Origin: Notoacmeibacter sp.
Lineage (GTDB): Bacteria; Pseudomonadota; Alphaproteobacteria; Rhizobiales; Rhizobiaceae
Direction of reading: 5' to 3'
Assembly: GCA_019912385.1 (NCBI GenBank)
Contig: JAIOIW010000134.1
Coordinates: forward strand, 1-59,452
Length of the DNA stretch: 59,452 bases
This document shows positions 49,205 through 58,759 of this stretch, in pieces. Both the position numbers and the translations under genes were made by a program. Each line of letters opens with the position of its first letter. Position 1 is the first letter of the stretch. The notes beneath the pieces are model-generated. The model was not told the DNA's origin. It did no database searches and was given only the letters and a program-made list of their open reading frames with translations.

Positions 49205-49298
49205 CGCGGATTTTCCTTGCGCCATAATGCCGGGTAATTCGTGGCCGTCATATGCACCTGCCGGGCGGGAGCGTCAAGGACAAGCGCCGCCGGCGCGC

Positions 49299-49937
49299 TC
49301 ATCCGGTGATCCGGTAGACATGGGCCGTCACGGTCACTTCCGGTTCGTCGATCGCGAAAGCGCGAAATGGCCCGCTTCGCTCGACCGGCATCCACCGCCC
49401 GGTCTGTTCCAGTTCATCGAAGACGGCGTTAAACCCGCCCTCCTCCACGATCGTTTCGCGCACGGTGAAGACCGCGAAACCGCCCGGCCGCGTGATCCGG
49501 GTGAGCTCGACAAGCCCCGAAGCCGGCGCGTGGCCCTGGGTGAATACCCCGGTGCAGAAGAAGGCGGCGAAATGATCGTCGGCCCAGGGCAGCCGGTCGC
49601 CGAGCCGCGCCTGTTTCAGGTCCGTGTAGCAGGCGCGGCTCCTGGCGATCGCGAGCATTTCCGCCGACAAGTCGAGACCCTCGACCTCGCCATAACCGAG
49701 CGCCCGCATGGCCGGTCCGGACAAGCCCGTACCGCATCCCGCATCGAGAACCGGTCCGGCCGATGCCGGCACATGGCGCGCAACCCAGGCCGTGACCAGG
49801 AAAGGCAGGCAATACCCCATTTCGGCCGTCTCGCGGTCGTAGCTCGCCGCCCAGGCGGCATAGGCCGCATCGAGTTCCTGCGGCGTACCGGCCGCATAGA
49901 CAAGGTCGAGAGCGCGCTGCTGTCCACTATTGCCCAT
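49299..49937 (-). CDS. Class I SAM-dependent methyltransferase
   Basis: The 212-residue protein has AdoMet-binding motif VLDAGCGTGLSG and the Williams-syndrome/Coq5-like small-molecule methyltransferase layout (YAAWAASYDRET start, ITRPGGFAVFTVRE). The substrate is unknown. ATG 49937 behind GGAAAGGAAA is chosen over an upstream in-frame ATG at 50009. It is divergent from the DUF418 gene. Confidence 0.85.
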   Translation of the reverse strand: MGNSGQQRALDLVYAAGTPQELDAAYAAWAASYDRETAEMGYCLPFLVTAWVARHVPASAGPVLDAGCGTGLSGPAMRALGYGEVEGLDLSAEMLAIARSRACYTDLKQARLGDRLPWADDHFAAFFCTGVFTQGHAPASGLVELTRITRPGGFAVFTVRETIVEEGGFNAVFDELEQTGRWMPVERSGPFRAFAIDEPEVTVTAHVYRITG

Positions 49938-50098
49938 GGTGATTTCCTTTCCGTGCGGTCGAGTGACATACATCATCGCCGCGCGGGCGAGCATGGCAAG
50001 CGGGTTCACAAATCATGTTGCCAAGTTTCAGCGCCGGGAGTAACGCGAATTTGCGCGTGACTTGCCGCGAGCGCCGCGGATTTGGAAAGATCGCACTC

Positions 50099-51439
50099 AT
50101 GCATTCCATGCCGCCGCTTCCGGCGCGCCATGCCCTGATGGACGCGGGCCGCGGCTTCGCGATCCTGGGCATTCTCTGGCTTAACATCTTCATTTTCGCC
50201 ATCCCCTACGGCGCCCTCGCCATACCGGACATCTGGGGCGACACCGACCGGGTTTCCTATTCGTTCAATGTCGAGACCTGGCGGATGGTCGGCATTTTCG
50301 TCGACGGCGTGATGCGGGCGATGATCTCGATCCTTTTTGGCGCGTCTGCATTGCTCATGATGACCAACGCCACTCGCGCGGATACCGGGCTTGCGGCGCT
50401 GGATCCCTATTATCGCCGCCTGCTCTGGCTCATCGCCTTCGGTCTCGCCCACGCCTATCTGCTGCTCTGGCCCTACGACATCCTTTATCTCTACGGGCTT
50501 TTCGGCCTGTTCCTGTTCCCCTTCCGCAATCTGAAAAGTCGCACGCTGGTGATAATGGCGGCGGTCCTGATGGCCGGATCGATTGTCCAGGGGGCTTTCG
50601 AATATTCCGAGTCCGCCGGCAAGCCGGACCAGCCCGTCGAGACGCAGTCGGGGATCGAACCCCGCGTCAATCCGGATATCGAGGCGTCCTTCCCCGCCGG
50701 GAACACCATCGACGCCGGGACAACCGATAACGAGGATCTCCAGCAACTGGTCTCCGCCATCGGGGAGGAAATCGCCGCGCGCCATGCGGGCTATTTCGCC
50801 AACATGGCAGCACTTGCGCCACAATCCTTCGCTGAGCAGACGACCGAAGTGTTCGCCCATCATTTCCTCGATGTCGTCACCTTCATGTTTCTCGGCATGG
50901 CGCTTCTGAAAAACGGTTTCCTGACCGGCGCCTGGACAACCAGGCGCTATGCCACGACGGCTGCCGGCGGCTATGGTCTTGGCTGGGTGTTGGGCTACCT
51001 GTCAAACACGGAATTCGCCGAGGGCTCCCTGATCGCCAGGATCGCGGACGCGGTTTCGGCCGTAGGTTACGATCCCCGCCGCCTCGCCTTCGCGCTCGCC
51101 CATCTCGCCCTGCTGGCGCTGGCTCTCAGGGCCGGACGCGCCCGCTGGCTGACCCGCCGTCTGGAAGCCTGCGGGCGAATGGCGCTGACGCTCTACATAT
51201 TGCAGACCGTCGCCTGCATTTTCCTGTTCTATGGTTTTGGTTTCGCGCTGTTCGGTACGCTGGAACATTACCAGGTCGCGCTGATCGCGGCCGCCATAAC
51301 CGCGTCTCAATTGATTGCGGCGCCACTTTATCTGCACTTTTTCAGCCAGGGTCCACTGGAATGGCTGATCAGATGGCTGGTCCGGGCATCGCCGGTTGCC
51401 GCCGGGCAGCCTTATCGCGCCGGAGTCAAGGCGCGTTAG
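50099..51439 (+). CDS. DUF418 membrane protein
   Basis: The 446-residue polytopic protein has about eight to ten hydrophobic segments. It opens DAGRGFAILGILWLNI, with GASALLMM and the FGLAHAYLLLWPYDIL segment of the DUF418/DUF405 (YeiB-like) family. A periplasmic or cytoplasmic loop of about 100 residues (around 180-270) separates the two membrane halves. Function is unknown; the family is distantly related to acyltransferases. ATG 50099 with GGAAAG upstream. Confidence 0.85.
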   Translation: MHSMPPLPARHALMDAGRGFAILGILWLNIFIFAIPYGALAIPDIWGDTDRVSYSFNVETWRMVGIFVDGVMRAMISILFGASALLMMTNATRADTGLAALDPYYRRLLWLIAFGLAHAYLLLWPYDILYLYGLFGLFLFPFRNLKSRTLVIMAAVLMAGSIVQGAFEYSESAGKPDQPVETQSGIEPRVNPDIEASFPAGNTIDAGTTDNEDLQQLVSAIGEEIAARHAGYFANMAALAPQSFAEQTTEVFAHHFLDVVTFMFLGMALLKNGFLTGAWTTRRYATTAAGGYGLGWVLGYLSNTEFAEGSLIARIADAVSAVGYDPRRLAFALAHLALLALALRAGRARWLTRRLEACGRMALTLYILQTVACIFLFYGFGFALFGTLEHYQVALIAAAITASQLIAAPLYLHFFSQGPLEWLIRWLVRASPVAAGQPYRAGVKAR

Positions 51440-51511
51440 AGCGGTTCGCCGCTACAGTGCCATCCCGACCGCGCAAGGCGCAGTGCCAATGCATGGCGAA
51501 ACGCAAACAAG

Positions 51512-51536
51512 AAAGGGAGCGCCAGGCGCTCCCTTT
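51512..51536. terminator. Bidirectional terminator between the DUF418 gene and rplS
   Basis: AAAGGGAGCG and CGCTCCCTTT are perfect complements around CCAGG. A-runs and T-runs on the two sides let it serve the DUF418 gene on the plus strand and rplS on the minus strand. Confidence 0.8.
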
Positions 51537-51561
51537 CCCGCAGTTTGTCTGAAAGGAGGAA

Positions 51562-52089
51562 TCAGGCCTCGGCCGGAGCCTCGTTCTGCGCGGCGGCTGC
51601 CGCCTCCGCGGCCTCGGCTGCGGCCTTCTCGGCGGCAAGCGCTTCGGCGGCCGCGATCTTCTCGGCTTCCAGGCGCGCCTTCTCCTCGACGACCTTCTGG
51701 CGTTCCGCGTCGTTCAGCTTGCGCGAACGCGCATTGGTGTTCTCGGTGATGCGGGCCGACTTGCCGCGACGGTCGCGCAGGTAATACAGCTTGGCGCGGC
51801 GTACCTTGCCGCGGCGCACCACTTCGACACCCTCGACCAGCGGTGAGAACACCGGAAACACGCGCTCTACGCCTTCGCCATAGGAAATCTTGCGCACCGT
51901 GAAGTTTTCCTGCAGCCCGGAGCCCGAGCGCGCGATGCACACGCCTTCATAGGCCTGCACGCGGGTGCGGGTGCCCTCGGTCACGCGCACGTTCACGCGC
52001 AAGGTGTCGCCGGGCGAAAAATCGGGAAGGGTGCGCTGGGCTGCGATCTTGGCGGCCTGCTCGGCCTCGAGCTGACGGATAAGGTCCAT
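51562..52089 (-). CDS. rplS: 50S ribosomal protein L19
   Basis: Large-subunit protein at the 30S interface. The first about 120 residues are standard L19 ([50 protein letters not shown]). The remaining about 50 residues form an alanine/glutamate-rich extension, giving 175 rather than about 115 residues. Such tails are usual in Rhizobiales. It is third in rimM-trmD-rplS, with a gap of about 190 bp after trmD. Confidence 0.97.
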   Translation of the reverse strand: MDLIRQLEAEQAAKIAAQRTLPDFSPGDTLRVNVRVTEGTRTRVQAYEGVCIARSGSGLQENFTVRKISYGEGVERVFPVFSPLVEGVEVVRRGKVRRAKLYYLRDRRGKSARITENTNARSRKLNDAERQKVVEEKARLEAEKIAAAEALAAEKAAAEAAEAAAAAQNEAPAEA

Positions 52090-52280
52090 CGGTCTTGTCC
52101 TCTTGTTCTTGCGACCGCCAGAGCGCCAGCCTTCCGCAGTTCATGACCGCGACAGAAGGGCCAACCACCTGGTTGGCAGGGCGAGTTCACGCATCTGTTG
52201 CTTTTGATCGACCGGAATTTCCGGCTTCGGGCGGGCTCATACACGCCTTTTGCAGCTTTGTCACCCCTGTGCCGGCGCAA

Positions 52281-52976
52281 TCATTTCGTTTTTCCGGTGG
52301 CCAGCAGATCCGGCCTTCTTTCGTGCGTCAGCTTCTCCGCCTGCTCTCGCCGCCACTTTGCGATCATGGCGTGATTGCCCGAGGTCAGCACCTCGGGGAT
52401 CGTCCGTCCCTCCCAATCGGCCGGCCGCGTGTAATGCGGGTGCTCCAGCAGCCCGTTCTCGAAACTTTCCTCCTCGCCGGACGCCTCGTTGCCCATGACG
52501 CCCGGCAGCAGCCGCACCACCGCGTCGAGCAGCACCTGCGCCGCCGGCTCGCCGCCCGACAGGATGTAGTCGCCGATCGAGACCTCTTCCAGGCCGCGCG
52601 CCTCGATCACCCGCTGGTCGACGCCCTCGAACCGTCCGCAGACGATCACCGCGCCCGGCCCGACGGCGAGTTCGCGCACGCGGGCCTGCGTCAGCGGTCT
52701 TCCGCGCGGGCTCATCAGCAAACGGGGACGGGGATCGCCCTCGGGCGAGGCGGCATCGATGGCGCGCGCGAGCACGTCGGCACGCATTACCATGCCGGCG
52801 CCGCCGCCGGCAGGCGTATCGTCGACATTGCGGTGCCTGCCGGTGGCGAAATCGCGGATCTGGGCGGTTTCGAGTGCCCATGTTCCCGCTTCAAGCGCCT
52901 TGCCCGCGAGCGACAGGCCGAGCGGGCCTGGAAACATCTCCGGATAGAGCGTCAGCACGGTGGCGTGAAAACTCAT
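52281..52976 (-). CDS. trmD: tRNA (guanine37-N1)-methyltransferase
   Basis: Methylates G37 next to the anticodon and prevents frameshifting. The 231-residue SPOUT enzyme has the trefoil-knot segments [11 protein letters not shown] and [27 protein letters not shown] opens the protein. Its start overlaps the rimM stop by four bases. Confidence 0.97.
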   Translation of the reverse strand: MSFHATVLTLYPEMFPGPLGLSLAGKALEAGTWALETAQIRDFATGRHRNVDDTPAGGGAGMVMRADVLARAIDAASPEGDPRPRLLMSPRGRPLTQARVRELAVGPGAVIVCGRFEGVDQRVIEARGLEEVSIGDYILSGGEPAAQVLLDAVVRLLPGVMGNEASGEEESFENGLLEHPHYTRPADWEGRTIPEVLTSGNHAMIAKWRREQAEKLTHERRPDLLATGKTK

Positions 52977-53524
52977 GTGCCTGGCTCTCCGCCCTTACCG
53001 TCCTCCGGCTCCACGAGTCCGGCCGCCACCGGTTCGACGGTGATCTGCCCGGCATTGAAATCGATTGCGGGAACGGCCGCCTGCGAAAACGGGATCAGAA
53101 CGGATTTCCGGCCCGCTCCGCCGACCTCGAGAATGTCTCCGCCTCCGAAATCATGCACCGCGATGACCGTGCCGCGCGGCGCGCCGTCGGTATCGACGAC
53201 CTTCAACCCCATCAGGTCCTCGCAAAAGAATTCGTCGTCGTCCAGTTCCTCGTCGGGCAGGACCGCGCGGTCGACGAAAAGCTCGACACCGTTCAGCGCC
53301 TCGGCCTTCTCGCGGCTGTCGACGCCCTTGAAGCGGACGACGACCACGTTCTTGGCCGGGCGGATGTCGAGCACCGCGAATTTCCGCCCCTTCTCATCGG
53401 CAAGCGGGCCGTAGTCGCCAAGCGCCAGCGGATCGCCGGTAAACGTGCGCACGCGCACCTCGCCGCGCACGCCGTGCGGCGCCCCGATCGTCGCCATGTG
53501 AACCTTCTTGCCGGCTTGCGCCAT
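52973..53524 (-). CDS. rimM: Ribosome maturation factor RimM
   Basis: Binds S19 and helps 30S maturation. The 183-residue protein has the N-terminal RimM barrel ([17 protein letters not shown]), the linker [12 protein letters not shown] and the PRC-barrel C-terminal half. ATG 53524 is behind GGAG; an in-frame ATG 12 bases upstream is possible. In most relatives rpsP precedes rimM, but here the upstream neighbour is a divergent xerC-like gene and rpsP is not present. Confidence 0.94.
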   Translation of the reverse strand: MAQAGKKVHMATIGAPHGVRGEVRVRTFTGDPLALGDYGPLADEKGRKFAVLDIRPAKNVVVVRFKGVDSREKAEALNGVELFVDRAVLPDEELDDDEFFCEDLMGLKVVDTDGAPRGTVIAVHDFGGGDILEVGGAGRKSVLIPFSQAAVPAIDFNAGQITVEPVAAGLVEPEDGKGGEPGT

Positions 53525-53630
53525 CGCGTGCTCCATCTCTGTATGCACGCAGATAGCCGCAAATCGCCGCGACGACAACGCACCACCTCCGATCAACACT
53601 TCCCTAACCGCTTGCCCGCATTCTCGTTGC

Positions 53631-54575
53631 ATGACCAAGCGCGAACTTCTCGTCTTTGCCAAACCCGAACTGATGCGCCAGCGCACAGCCTGGCTGGATG
53701 CGCTGGCCCATGAGCGCCGCTTGGCGGCGGCGACCTATGAAGCCTATGAGCGCGACACCCGGCAGTTCCTGCTGTTCCTGACCGGTCATCTCGCCGGACC
53801 GCCGGGGATCGGCGATATCGCCGATCTGCGCCCGGCCGATTTCCGCGCCTTCCTGGCGTCCAGGCGCAATGGCGGCGCGGGTTCCCGTTCGCTCGGGCGC
53901 AACCTCGCCGGCGTGCGTTCCTTCCTGCGCTTCCTCGAACGCCGCGGCCTCGTCAACGCCGCCGGCGCCGGGGCGGTCCGCGCCCCGAGGCAGCCGAAAT
54001 CGCTGCCCAAGCCGCTGACTGCCGCCGATGCCAGGCGCGTGGTTTCGGCGGACGAGCAGTTGCATGAGGAACCCTGGATCGCCGCCCGCAATGCCGCCGT
54101 CCTGACGCTGCTCTACGCTCTCGGCCTGCGCATCTCCGAGGCGCTGGGCCTCGAGGGGTCAGCCCTGGCGAGCCCCGGGGAAGCCGTGCTGCGGGTAACC
54201 GGCAAGGGCGGCAAGACGCGTCTCGTTCCTGTCCTCCCTGCCGCGTTCCGCGCCGTTGCGGAATACCGGCGGCTGTGCCCCTATGCGCTCGTCCCCGGTT
54301 CGCCCCTGTTTCGCGGCGCGCGCGGCGGCAGGCTCGATCCCGCAGTCCTGCAGCGCGACATGGCACGCCTGCGGTCCGCCCTTGACCTGCCGCAGACGGC
54401 GACGCCGCACGCGCTGCGTCATTCCTTCGCCACGCATTTGCTGGCCGGCGGCGGCGACCTGCGCACCATCCAGGAGCTTCTCGGCCACGCCAGCCTGTCG
54501 ACCACGCAGATCTACACCGGCGTCGATACCGCCCGCCTGCTGGACGTCTACGATTCCGCCCATCCGCGCGCCTGA
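53631..54575 (+). CDS. xerC: Tyrosine recombinase, XerC-like
   Basis: Site-specific recombinase of 314 residues. The SAM-like core-binding domain is N-terminal (about 15-110). The catalytic domain carries Arg in LGLRISEAL, Lys in [29 protein letters not shown] with the His and the nucleophilic Tyr. It matches XerC in length and motifs; with XerD it would resolve chromosome dimers at dif under FtsK control. No mobile element surrounds it, so it is probably the housekeeping enzyme. Confidence 0.88.
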   Translation: MTKRELLVFAKPELMRQRTAWLDALAHERRLAAATYEAYERDTRQFLLFLTGHLAGPPGIGDIADLRPADFRAFLASRRNGGAGSRSLGRNLAGVRSFLRFLERRGLVNAAGAGAVRAPRQPKSLPKPLTAADARRVVSADEQLHEEPWIAARNAAVLTLLYALGLRISEALGLEGSALASPGEAVLRVTGKGGKTRLVPVLPAAFRAVAEYRRLCPYALVPGSPLFRGARGGRLDPAVLQRDMARLRSALDLPQTATPHALRHSFATHLLAGGGDLRTIQELLGHASLSTTQIYTGVDTARLLDVYDSAHPRA

Positions 54576-54636
54576 TCGGCGCATTTTGCCCATGCCCATT
54601 AACAAAATAGCCGGAATTTTGTGGCAAACCGTGGCC

Positions 54637-55698
54637 ATGAAAAACGTGACCACCACCCTCGACGTCCTTTCCGGCCCGGCGCTCGCCGTGCTCGGTTTCC
54701 TCAACATCGCCTTCCTGGCAGCGTTCTTCGTGACGCTGTCGGTGCTCGGAGCGCGGGCCGGCATGCCGGTGTGCTCCGGCCAGGACTTGTTGGCGGCCAT
54801 GGCCACGGATGATCCCGGCAGCCTGGCGGAAATCCGCGTCGAGGCGGCGAAAGTTCCCAACGGCACCGGCCTGCTGTGGAAGATCGAGAAACCGGGAACC
54901 GCGCCGTCCTGGCTGTTCGGCACCATGCACGTGACCGATCCGCGTGTCGTTGACCTGACGCCGCAAGCCCGCGCGGCCTTCGAGGAGGCCGCCACCGTGG
55001 TCATCGAGGCGACCGATGCGGTCGATCCGCAGCAGGCGGCGCTGGCTCTCGCCAAGCGCCCGGACCTGACAATGTTCACCGACGGCACGACCCTGACCGC
55101 GCTGCTTGACGACGAACAGGAGGCGCTGGTTGCGCAGGCGCTTGAGAAGCGTGGCATTCCGCTGGCAGCGGTCAACCTGATGAAACCCTGGATCGTCGCC
55201 ACCGCGGTCGCGCTGCCGGCCTGCGAAATGGCCCGCAAGCAGGCCGGCGCGCCGTTCCTCGACGCCAGGCTCGCCCACGACGCGAAGGCCTCCGGCAAGA
55301 CGCTTGGCGGGTTGGAGACCATGATCGGCCAACTCGAGGCGATGAACTCGCTGCCGGTCGAACTCCATGTCGAGGGGCTGGTCGACACGCTGGCGCTCGG
55401 CAACAGGCTCGACGACATGATCGAGACCATGATCGTGCTCTACAAGCGCGAGGAAACCGGCATGATCTGGCCGCTGTTGCGTGCCGTGTCGGCCAAGGCC
55501 GGTGACGCGGACGACGGTTATGCCGCCTTCGAGGAAACCATGGTTACAGCCCGCAACCGCACCATGGCCGAAAACGCCGGGGCCTTTCTCGACAAGGGCA
55601 ATGCCTTCATCGCCGTCGGCGCGTTGCACCTGCCGGGCAACGAAGGCCTTGTCGAATTGCTGCGCCAGGCAGGCTACAGGGTCACGCCCGCGGGCTGA
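54637..55698 (+). CDS. TraB/GumN family protein
   Basis: The 353-residue protein has an N-terminal hydrophobic anchor (ALAVLGFLNIAFLAAFFVTL) and the TraB/GumN (Tiki-related) domain. Motifs present: SWLFGTMHVTDPRV with the GTxH signature, and the terminal RNRTMAENAGAFL...GALHLPG block. Family members are putative metalloproteases; activity here is unproven. The start is uncertain between ATG 54637 and ATG 54592. Confidence 0.82.
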   Translation: MKNVTTTLDVLSGPALAVLGFLNIAFLAAFFVTLSVLGARAGMPVCSGQDLLAAMATDDPGSLAEIRVEAAKVPNGTGLLWKIEKPGTAPSWLFGTMHVTDPRVVDLTPQARAAFEEAATVVIEATDAVDPQQAALALAKRPDLTMFTDGTTLTALLDDEQEALVAQALEKRGIPLAAVNLMKPWIVATAVALPACEMARKQAGAPFLDARLAHDAKASGKTLGGLETMIGQLEAMNSLPVELHVEGLVDTLALGNRLDDMIETMIVLYKREETGMIWPLLRAVSAKAGDADDGYAAFEETMVTARNRTMAENAGAFLDKGNAFIAVGALHLPGNEGLVELLRQAGYRVTPAG

Positions 55699-55779
55699 GA
55701 GGGCCGGGTCCCGAAATCGTGATTTGGCGCATCCGGCGGCCTGCGGTTATCATCGCGCCGCATGAGAGGAGATCGCGCC

Positions 55780-55995
55780 ATGAAGACCCTTCTCGCCACA
55801 CTGGCCGCCATCGGCATTGCCGCGCCGGCCGCGGCTGCTTGCGGGTTCCACCAGACGGCCGGCCAGGACCAGATGACGACCGCCAGCATCCAGGCCCCGC
55901 TTTCGACGGGCAATGACGCGGCAAAGGGCGACTCGACGGAAATGACCGGCGAGGCTATCGCGGAAGAAATCCGCAAAGAGCCGGCGGCCGAGTAA
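55780..55995 (+). CDS. Small secreted protein of unknown function
   Basis: The 71-residue precursor has a signal peptide (MKTLLATLAAIGIAAPAAAA) and a mature part of about 50 residues rich in Thr, Ala and Glu, without membrane helix or cysteine pair. AGGAG before ATG 55780 supports translation. I do not recognise the family. It lies between GumN and the convergent lpdA. Confidence 0.6.
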   Translation: MKTLLATLAAIGIAAPAAAACGFHQTAGQDQMTTASIQAPLSTGNDAAKGDSTEMTGEAIAEEIRKEPAAE

Positions 55996-56023
55996 CGCTC
56001 AAAGCCCCGGCCGAATGCCCAGA

Positions 56024-56045
56024 GCCTCCGCGCTTCGGCGGAGGC
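56024..56045. terminator. Hairpin between the small secreted protein gene and lpdA
   Basis: GCCTCCGC (56024-56031) pairs with GCGGAGGC (56038-56045) around a 6-nt loop. There is no clear T-run on either side. It sits between convergent units, so termination is plausible. Confidence 0.45.
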
Positions 56046-56096
56046 GTTGTGCCGGCGGACAGTCTCCCACGGCGCGGCACCTGTGCCGCACCTGTC

Positions 56097-57509
56097 CTAA
56101 ATGTGGATCGGTTTGCCGAAGGTCGCCAGCGCGGCTTCCTTGACCGTCTCCGACATGGTCGGGTGCGCGTGGCAGGTGCGCCCCAGATCCTCTGACGAAC
56201 CGCCGAATTCCATCAGTACGGCCGCTTCGTGGATCAACTCGCCGGCGCCGAAGCCGACGATGTGGACGCCGAGCACGCGGTCGCTTTCGGCATCCGCCAG
56301 CACTTTGGCGAACCCGTCTGTGGCGAGCATCGCCCGCGCCCGGCCATTGGCCGAGAAGGGGAACTTGCCTACCTTGTAGGCGACGCCGGCCTTCTTCAGT
56401 TCTTCCTCCGTCTTGCCGACGGATGCGACTTCCGGGCTGGTATAGACGACGCCCGGTATGACGTCGTAATTCACGTGGCCCGCCTGGCCGGCGAGTATCT
56501 CGGCAAGCGCAACGCCCTCGTCTTCCGCCTTGTGCGCCAGCATCGGCCCGCGCACGACGTCGCCAAGGGCATAGATGCCCGGGATCGAGGTCTGGAAATG
56601 CGAGTTTATCTCCACGCGTCCCCGCTCGTCGAGCACGACGCCCGCCTTTTCCAGGCCTAGCCCCTCCGTATAGGGCTTGCGGCCGGTCGCCACCAGCACG
56701 ACATCGGCTTCAAGCGTCTCCGCCGCGCCGCCCTTGACCGGCTCGAAGATCACTTTCGCGCCCTTCTTGTCCTTCGCCACGCCCGTCACCTTGGCGCCAA
56801 GCTTGAACGTCATGCCCTGTTTGGCCAGCATCCGCTGGAATTGCTTGGCGACCTCGCCATCCATGCCGCCGAGGATCGTGTCGAGGAACTCGACGACCGT
56901 CACCTTGGCGCCAAGCCGTGCCCAGACCGAACCGAGTTCGAGCCCGATCACGCCGCCCCCGACCACGACCAGGTGTTCCGGCACCTTCGGCAACGCAATC
57001 GCGCCGGTCGATGACACGATCACCGTCTCGTCGAAGGCGACATCGACGCCGGGAATGCCCGCAACGTCCGATCCCGTGGCGATGACGATGTTCTTCGCCT
57101 CGATTTCCGTCTCCTTGCCGTCCTCGCCGGTCACCGCCGCCTTGCCCGCGCCGATCACCTTGCCGGTGCCGTTGAACGTGTCGATCTTGTTCTTCTTGAA
57201 CAGGAACTGCACTCCGTCGACGTTGGATTTCACGGTGGCGTCCTTGTGCGCCATCATCTTTTCAAGGTTCAGCTTCGGCGCCGCGATCTCGACGCCGAGC
57301 GCGTCGAACTTGTGCCCGGCTTCGGCGAACACCTCCGAGGCGTGCAACAACGCCTTTGACGGGATGCAGCCGATGTTCAGGCAGGTGCCGCCGAAAGTGG
57401 TGCGCTTCTCGATCACTGCCACCGTGAGGCCGAGCTGCGCGGCCTTGACCGCGCAGACATAACCGCCGGGGCCGCTTCCGATAACGACGACGTCATAGGC
57501 TTTTGCCAT
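56097..57509 (-). CDS. lpdA: Dihydrolipoamide dehydrogenase
   Basis: E3 component of 2-oxoacid dehydrogenase complexes, reoxidising dihydrolipoyl groups with NAD+. The 470-residue protein has an FAD motif VIGSGPGGYVCA and the redox disulfide GGTCLNIGCIPSK. The NAD motif VVVGGGVIGLELG and the C-terminal HAHPTMSE active-site pair are intact. It follows odhB and an SDR gene on the same strand, the normal odh context. Confidence 0.97.
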   Translation of the reverse strand: MAKAYDVVVIGSGPGGYVCAVKAAQLGLTVAVIEKRTTFGGTCLNIGCIPSKALLHASEVFAEAGHKFDALGVEIAAPKLNLEKMMAHKDATVKSNVDGVQFLFKKNKIDTFNGTGKVIGAGKAAVTGEDGKETEIEAKNIVIATGSDVAGIPGVDVAFDETVIVSSTGAIALPKVPEHLVVVGGGVIGLELGSVWARLGAKVTVVEFLDTILGGMDGEVAKQFQRMLAKQGMTFKLGAKVTGVAKDKKGAKVIFEPVKGGAAETLEADVVLVATGRKPYTEGLGLEKAGVVLDERGRVEINSHFQTSIPGIYALGDVVRGPMLAHKAEDEGVALAEILAGQAGHVNYDVIPGVVYTSPEVASVGKTEEELKKAGVAYKVGKFPFSANGRARAMLATDGFAKVLADAESDRVLGVHIVGFGAGELIHEAAVLMEFGGSSEDLGRTCHAHPTMSETVKEAALATFGKPIHI

Positions 57510-57559
57510 GATGATCCTCTTTCTTTCCGTTCAGTGCCGCGGGGCTGGTCCGGGACAGT

Positions 57560-58315
57560 TCAACGCCCGCCGGTTGCTTCGACGATCGATGCCGTGACGT
57601 AGGACGACTGGTCGGACATCAGGAACAGGATGACATCGGCCACTTCCGTCGCGGTCCCCTCGCGTTTCATCGGCACCGCGCCGCGCGCTTTCTCGACCCG
57701 GTCCGGCTCGCCGCCCGAAGCATGGATTTCGGTGTCGATGATGCCAGGGCGCACGGCGTTGACGCGAATGCCCTCCGCGGCGACCTCGATACCGAGACCC
57801 TTGGTGAGGCTGTCGATCGCACCCTTGGAAGCCGCGTAATCGACATATTGCGCCGGACTGCCGAGTTTTGCTGCCGCCGAGGACAGGTTGACGATCACCC
57901 CGCCCCTGCCGCCATGCCTGGTCGACATGCGCTTGACCGCCTCGCGGGCGCACAGCAGCGATCCGGTCACGTTGATGCGCATCATCCGCTCGAACCGGTC
58001 CGCGCTCATCTCGTCGAGCCGGGCCGTCTTGTCGACCACGCCGGCATTGTTGACCAGCGCATCGAGCCGGCCCCAGCGGTCGTCGACTGCCGCAAACATC
58101 GCCAGCACATCGGCTTCCGAGCCGACGTCGCCCTTGACCGCGAAGGCTTCGCCGCCGGCCTTTTCGATCTCGGCGACCACGGCATCGGCGGCCGCCGTGT
58201 CGGACACGTAATTCACCGCAACGCGCCAGCCGGCCTTCGCCGCACCGATCGACACGGCCGCGCCGATACCGCGCGAACCGCCGGTGACGAGAACTGTTTT
58301 GCCGGCTTCTTTCAT
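57560..58315 (-). CDS. SDR family oxidoreductase
   Basis: The 251-residue classical short-chain dehydrogenase has TGGSRGIGAA for NAD(P), NNAGVVDK, catalytic Ser in NLSSAAA and YVDYAASKGA with the Tyr-Lys pair. The substrate is unknown; an SDR gene between odhB and lpdA is a recurrent arrangement in rhizobia. ATG 58315 gives better spacing to AAGG than ATG 58324. Confidence 0.88.
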   Translation of the reverse strand: MKEAGKTVLVTGGSRGIGAAVSIGAAKAGWRVAVNYVSDTAAADAVVAEIEKAGGEAFAVKGDVGSEADVLAMFAAVDDRWGRLDALVNNAGVVDKTARLDEMSADRFERMMRINVTGSLLCAREAVKRMSTRHGGRGGVIVNLSSAAAKLGSPAQYVDYAASKGAIDSLTKGLGIEVAAEGIRVNAVRPGIIDTEIHASGGEPDRVEKARGAVPMKREGTATEVADVILFLMSDQSSYVTASIVEATGGR

Positions 58316-58360
58316 GTCAGGCATCCTTCCGCAAACGGGAACTTGTCGGGCCCGCCATCC

Positions 58361-58759
58361 TCAAAGGTCGAGCACGAGGCGTTCCGGGTCCTCCAGGCTC
58401 TCCTTGACCCGCACCAGGAAGGTCACGGCCTCCTTGCCGTCAACAATGCGGTGGTCATAGGAAAGCGCCAGGTACATCATCGGCCGGATCACGACCTGAC
58501 CTCCGATCGCCATCGGCCGCTCCTGGATCTTGTGCATGCCGAGGATGCCCGACTGGGGCGCGTTGAGGATCGGCGTCGACATCAGCGAGCCGTAGATGCC
58601 GCCGTTGGTGATGGTGAAGGTGCCGCCCTGCATCTCCTCGATCGTGAGCGACCCGTCGCGGGCGCGGACGGCGAGCCCGGCGATCGCCTTCTCGATCTCG
58701 GCGATCGACATCCGGTCGGCGTCGCGGACGACCGGGACGACGAGGCCGCGCTCGGTGCC
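58361..58759 (-). CDS. odhB: 2-oxoglutarate dehydrogenase E2 component, C-terminal part only
   Basis: From [19 protein letters not shown] to the C-terminus LVLDL the frame is a canonical E2 succinyltransferase end, including [14 protein letters not shown] and the catalytic [14 protein letters not shown]. The lipoyl domain, E1/E3-binding domain and the first part of the catalytic domain are missing. Homology stops within about 58748-58760, where sequence of an oppositely oriented dihydrolipoamide dehydrogenase begins. The minus-strand frame continues as antisense of that gene, not as E2. Either a real inversion/truncation or an assembly join. Confidence 0.9.
   Translation of the reverse strand, partial: GTERGLVVPVVRDADRMSIAEIEKAIAGLAVRARDGSLTIEEMQGGTFTITNGGIYGSLMSTPILNAPQSGILGMHKIQERPMAIGGQVVIRPMMYLALSYDHRIVDGKEAVTFLVRVKESLEDPERLVLDL

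Noticed and set aside
53631-54575. XerC-like recombinase as an island integrase
   Set aside because: Length, motifs and core-gene surroundings fit housekeeping XerC; no att repeats, tRNA target or cargo genes are adjacent.
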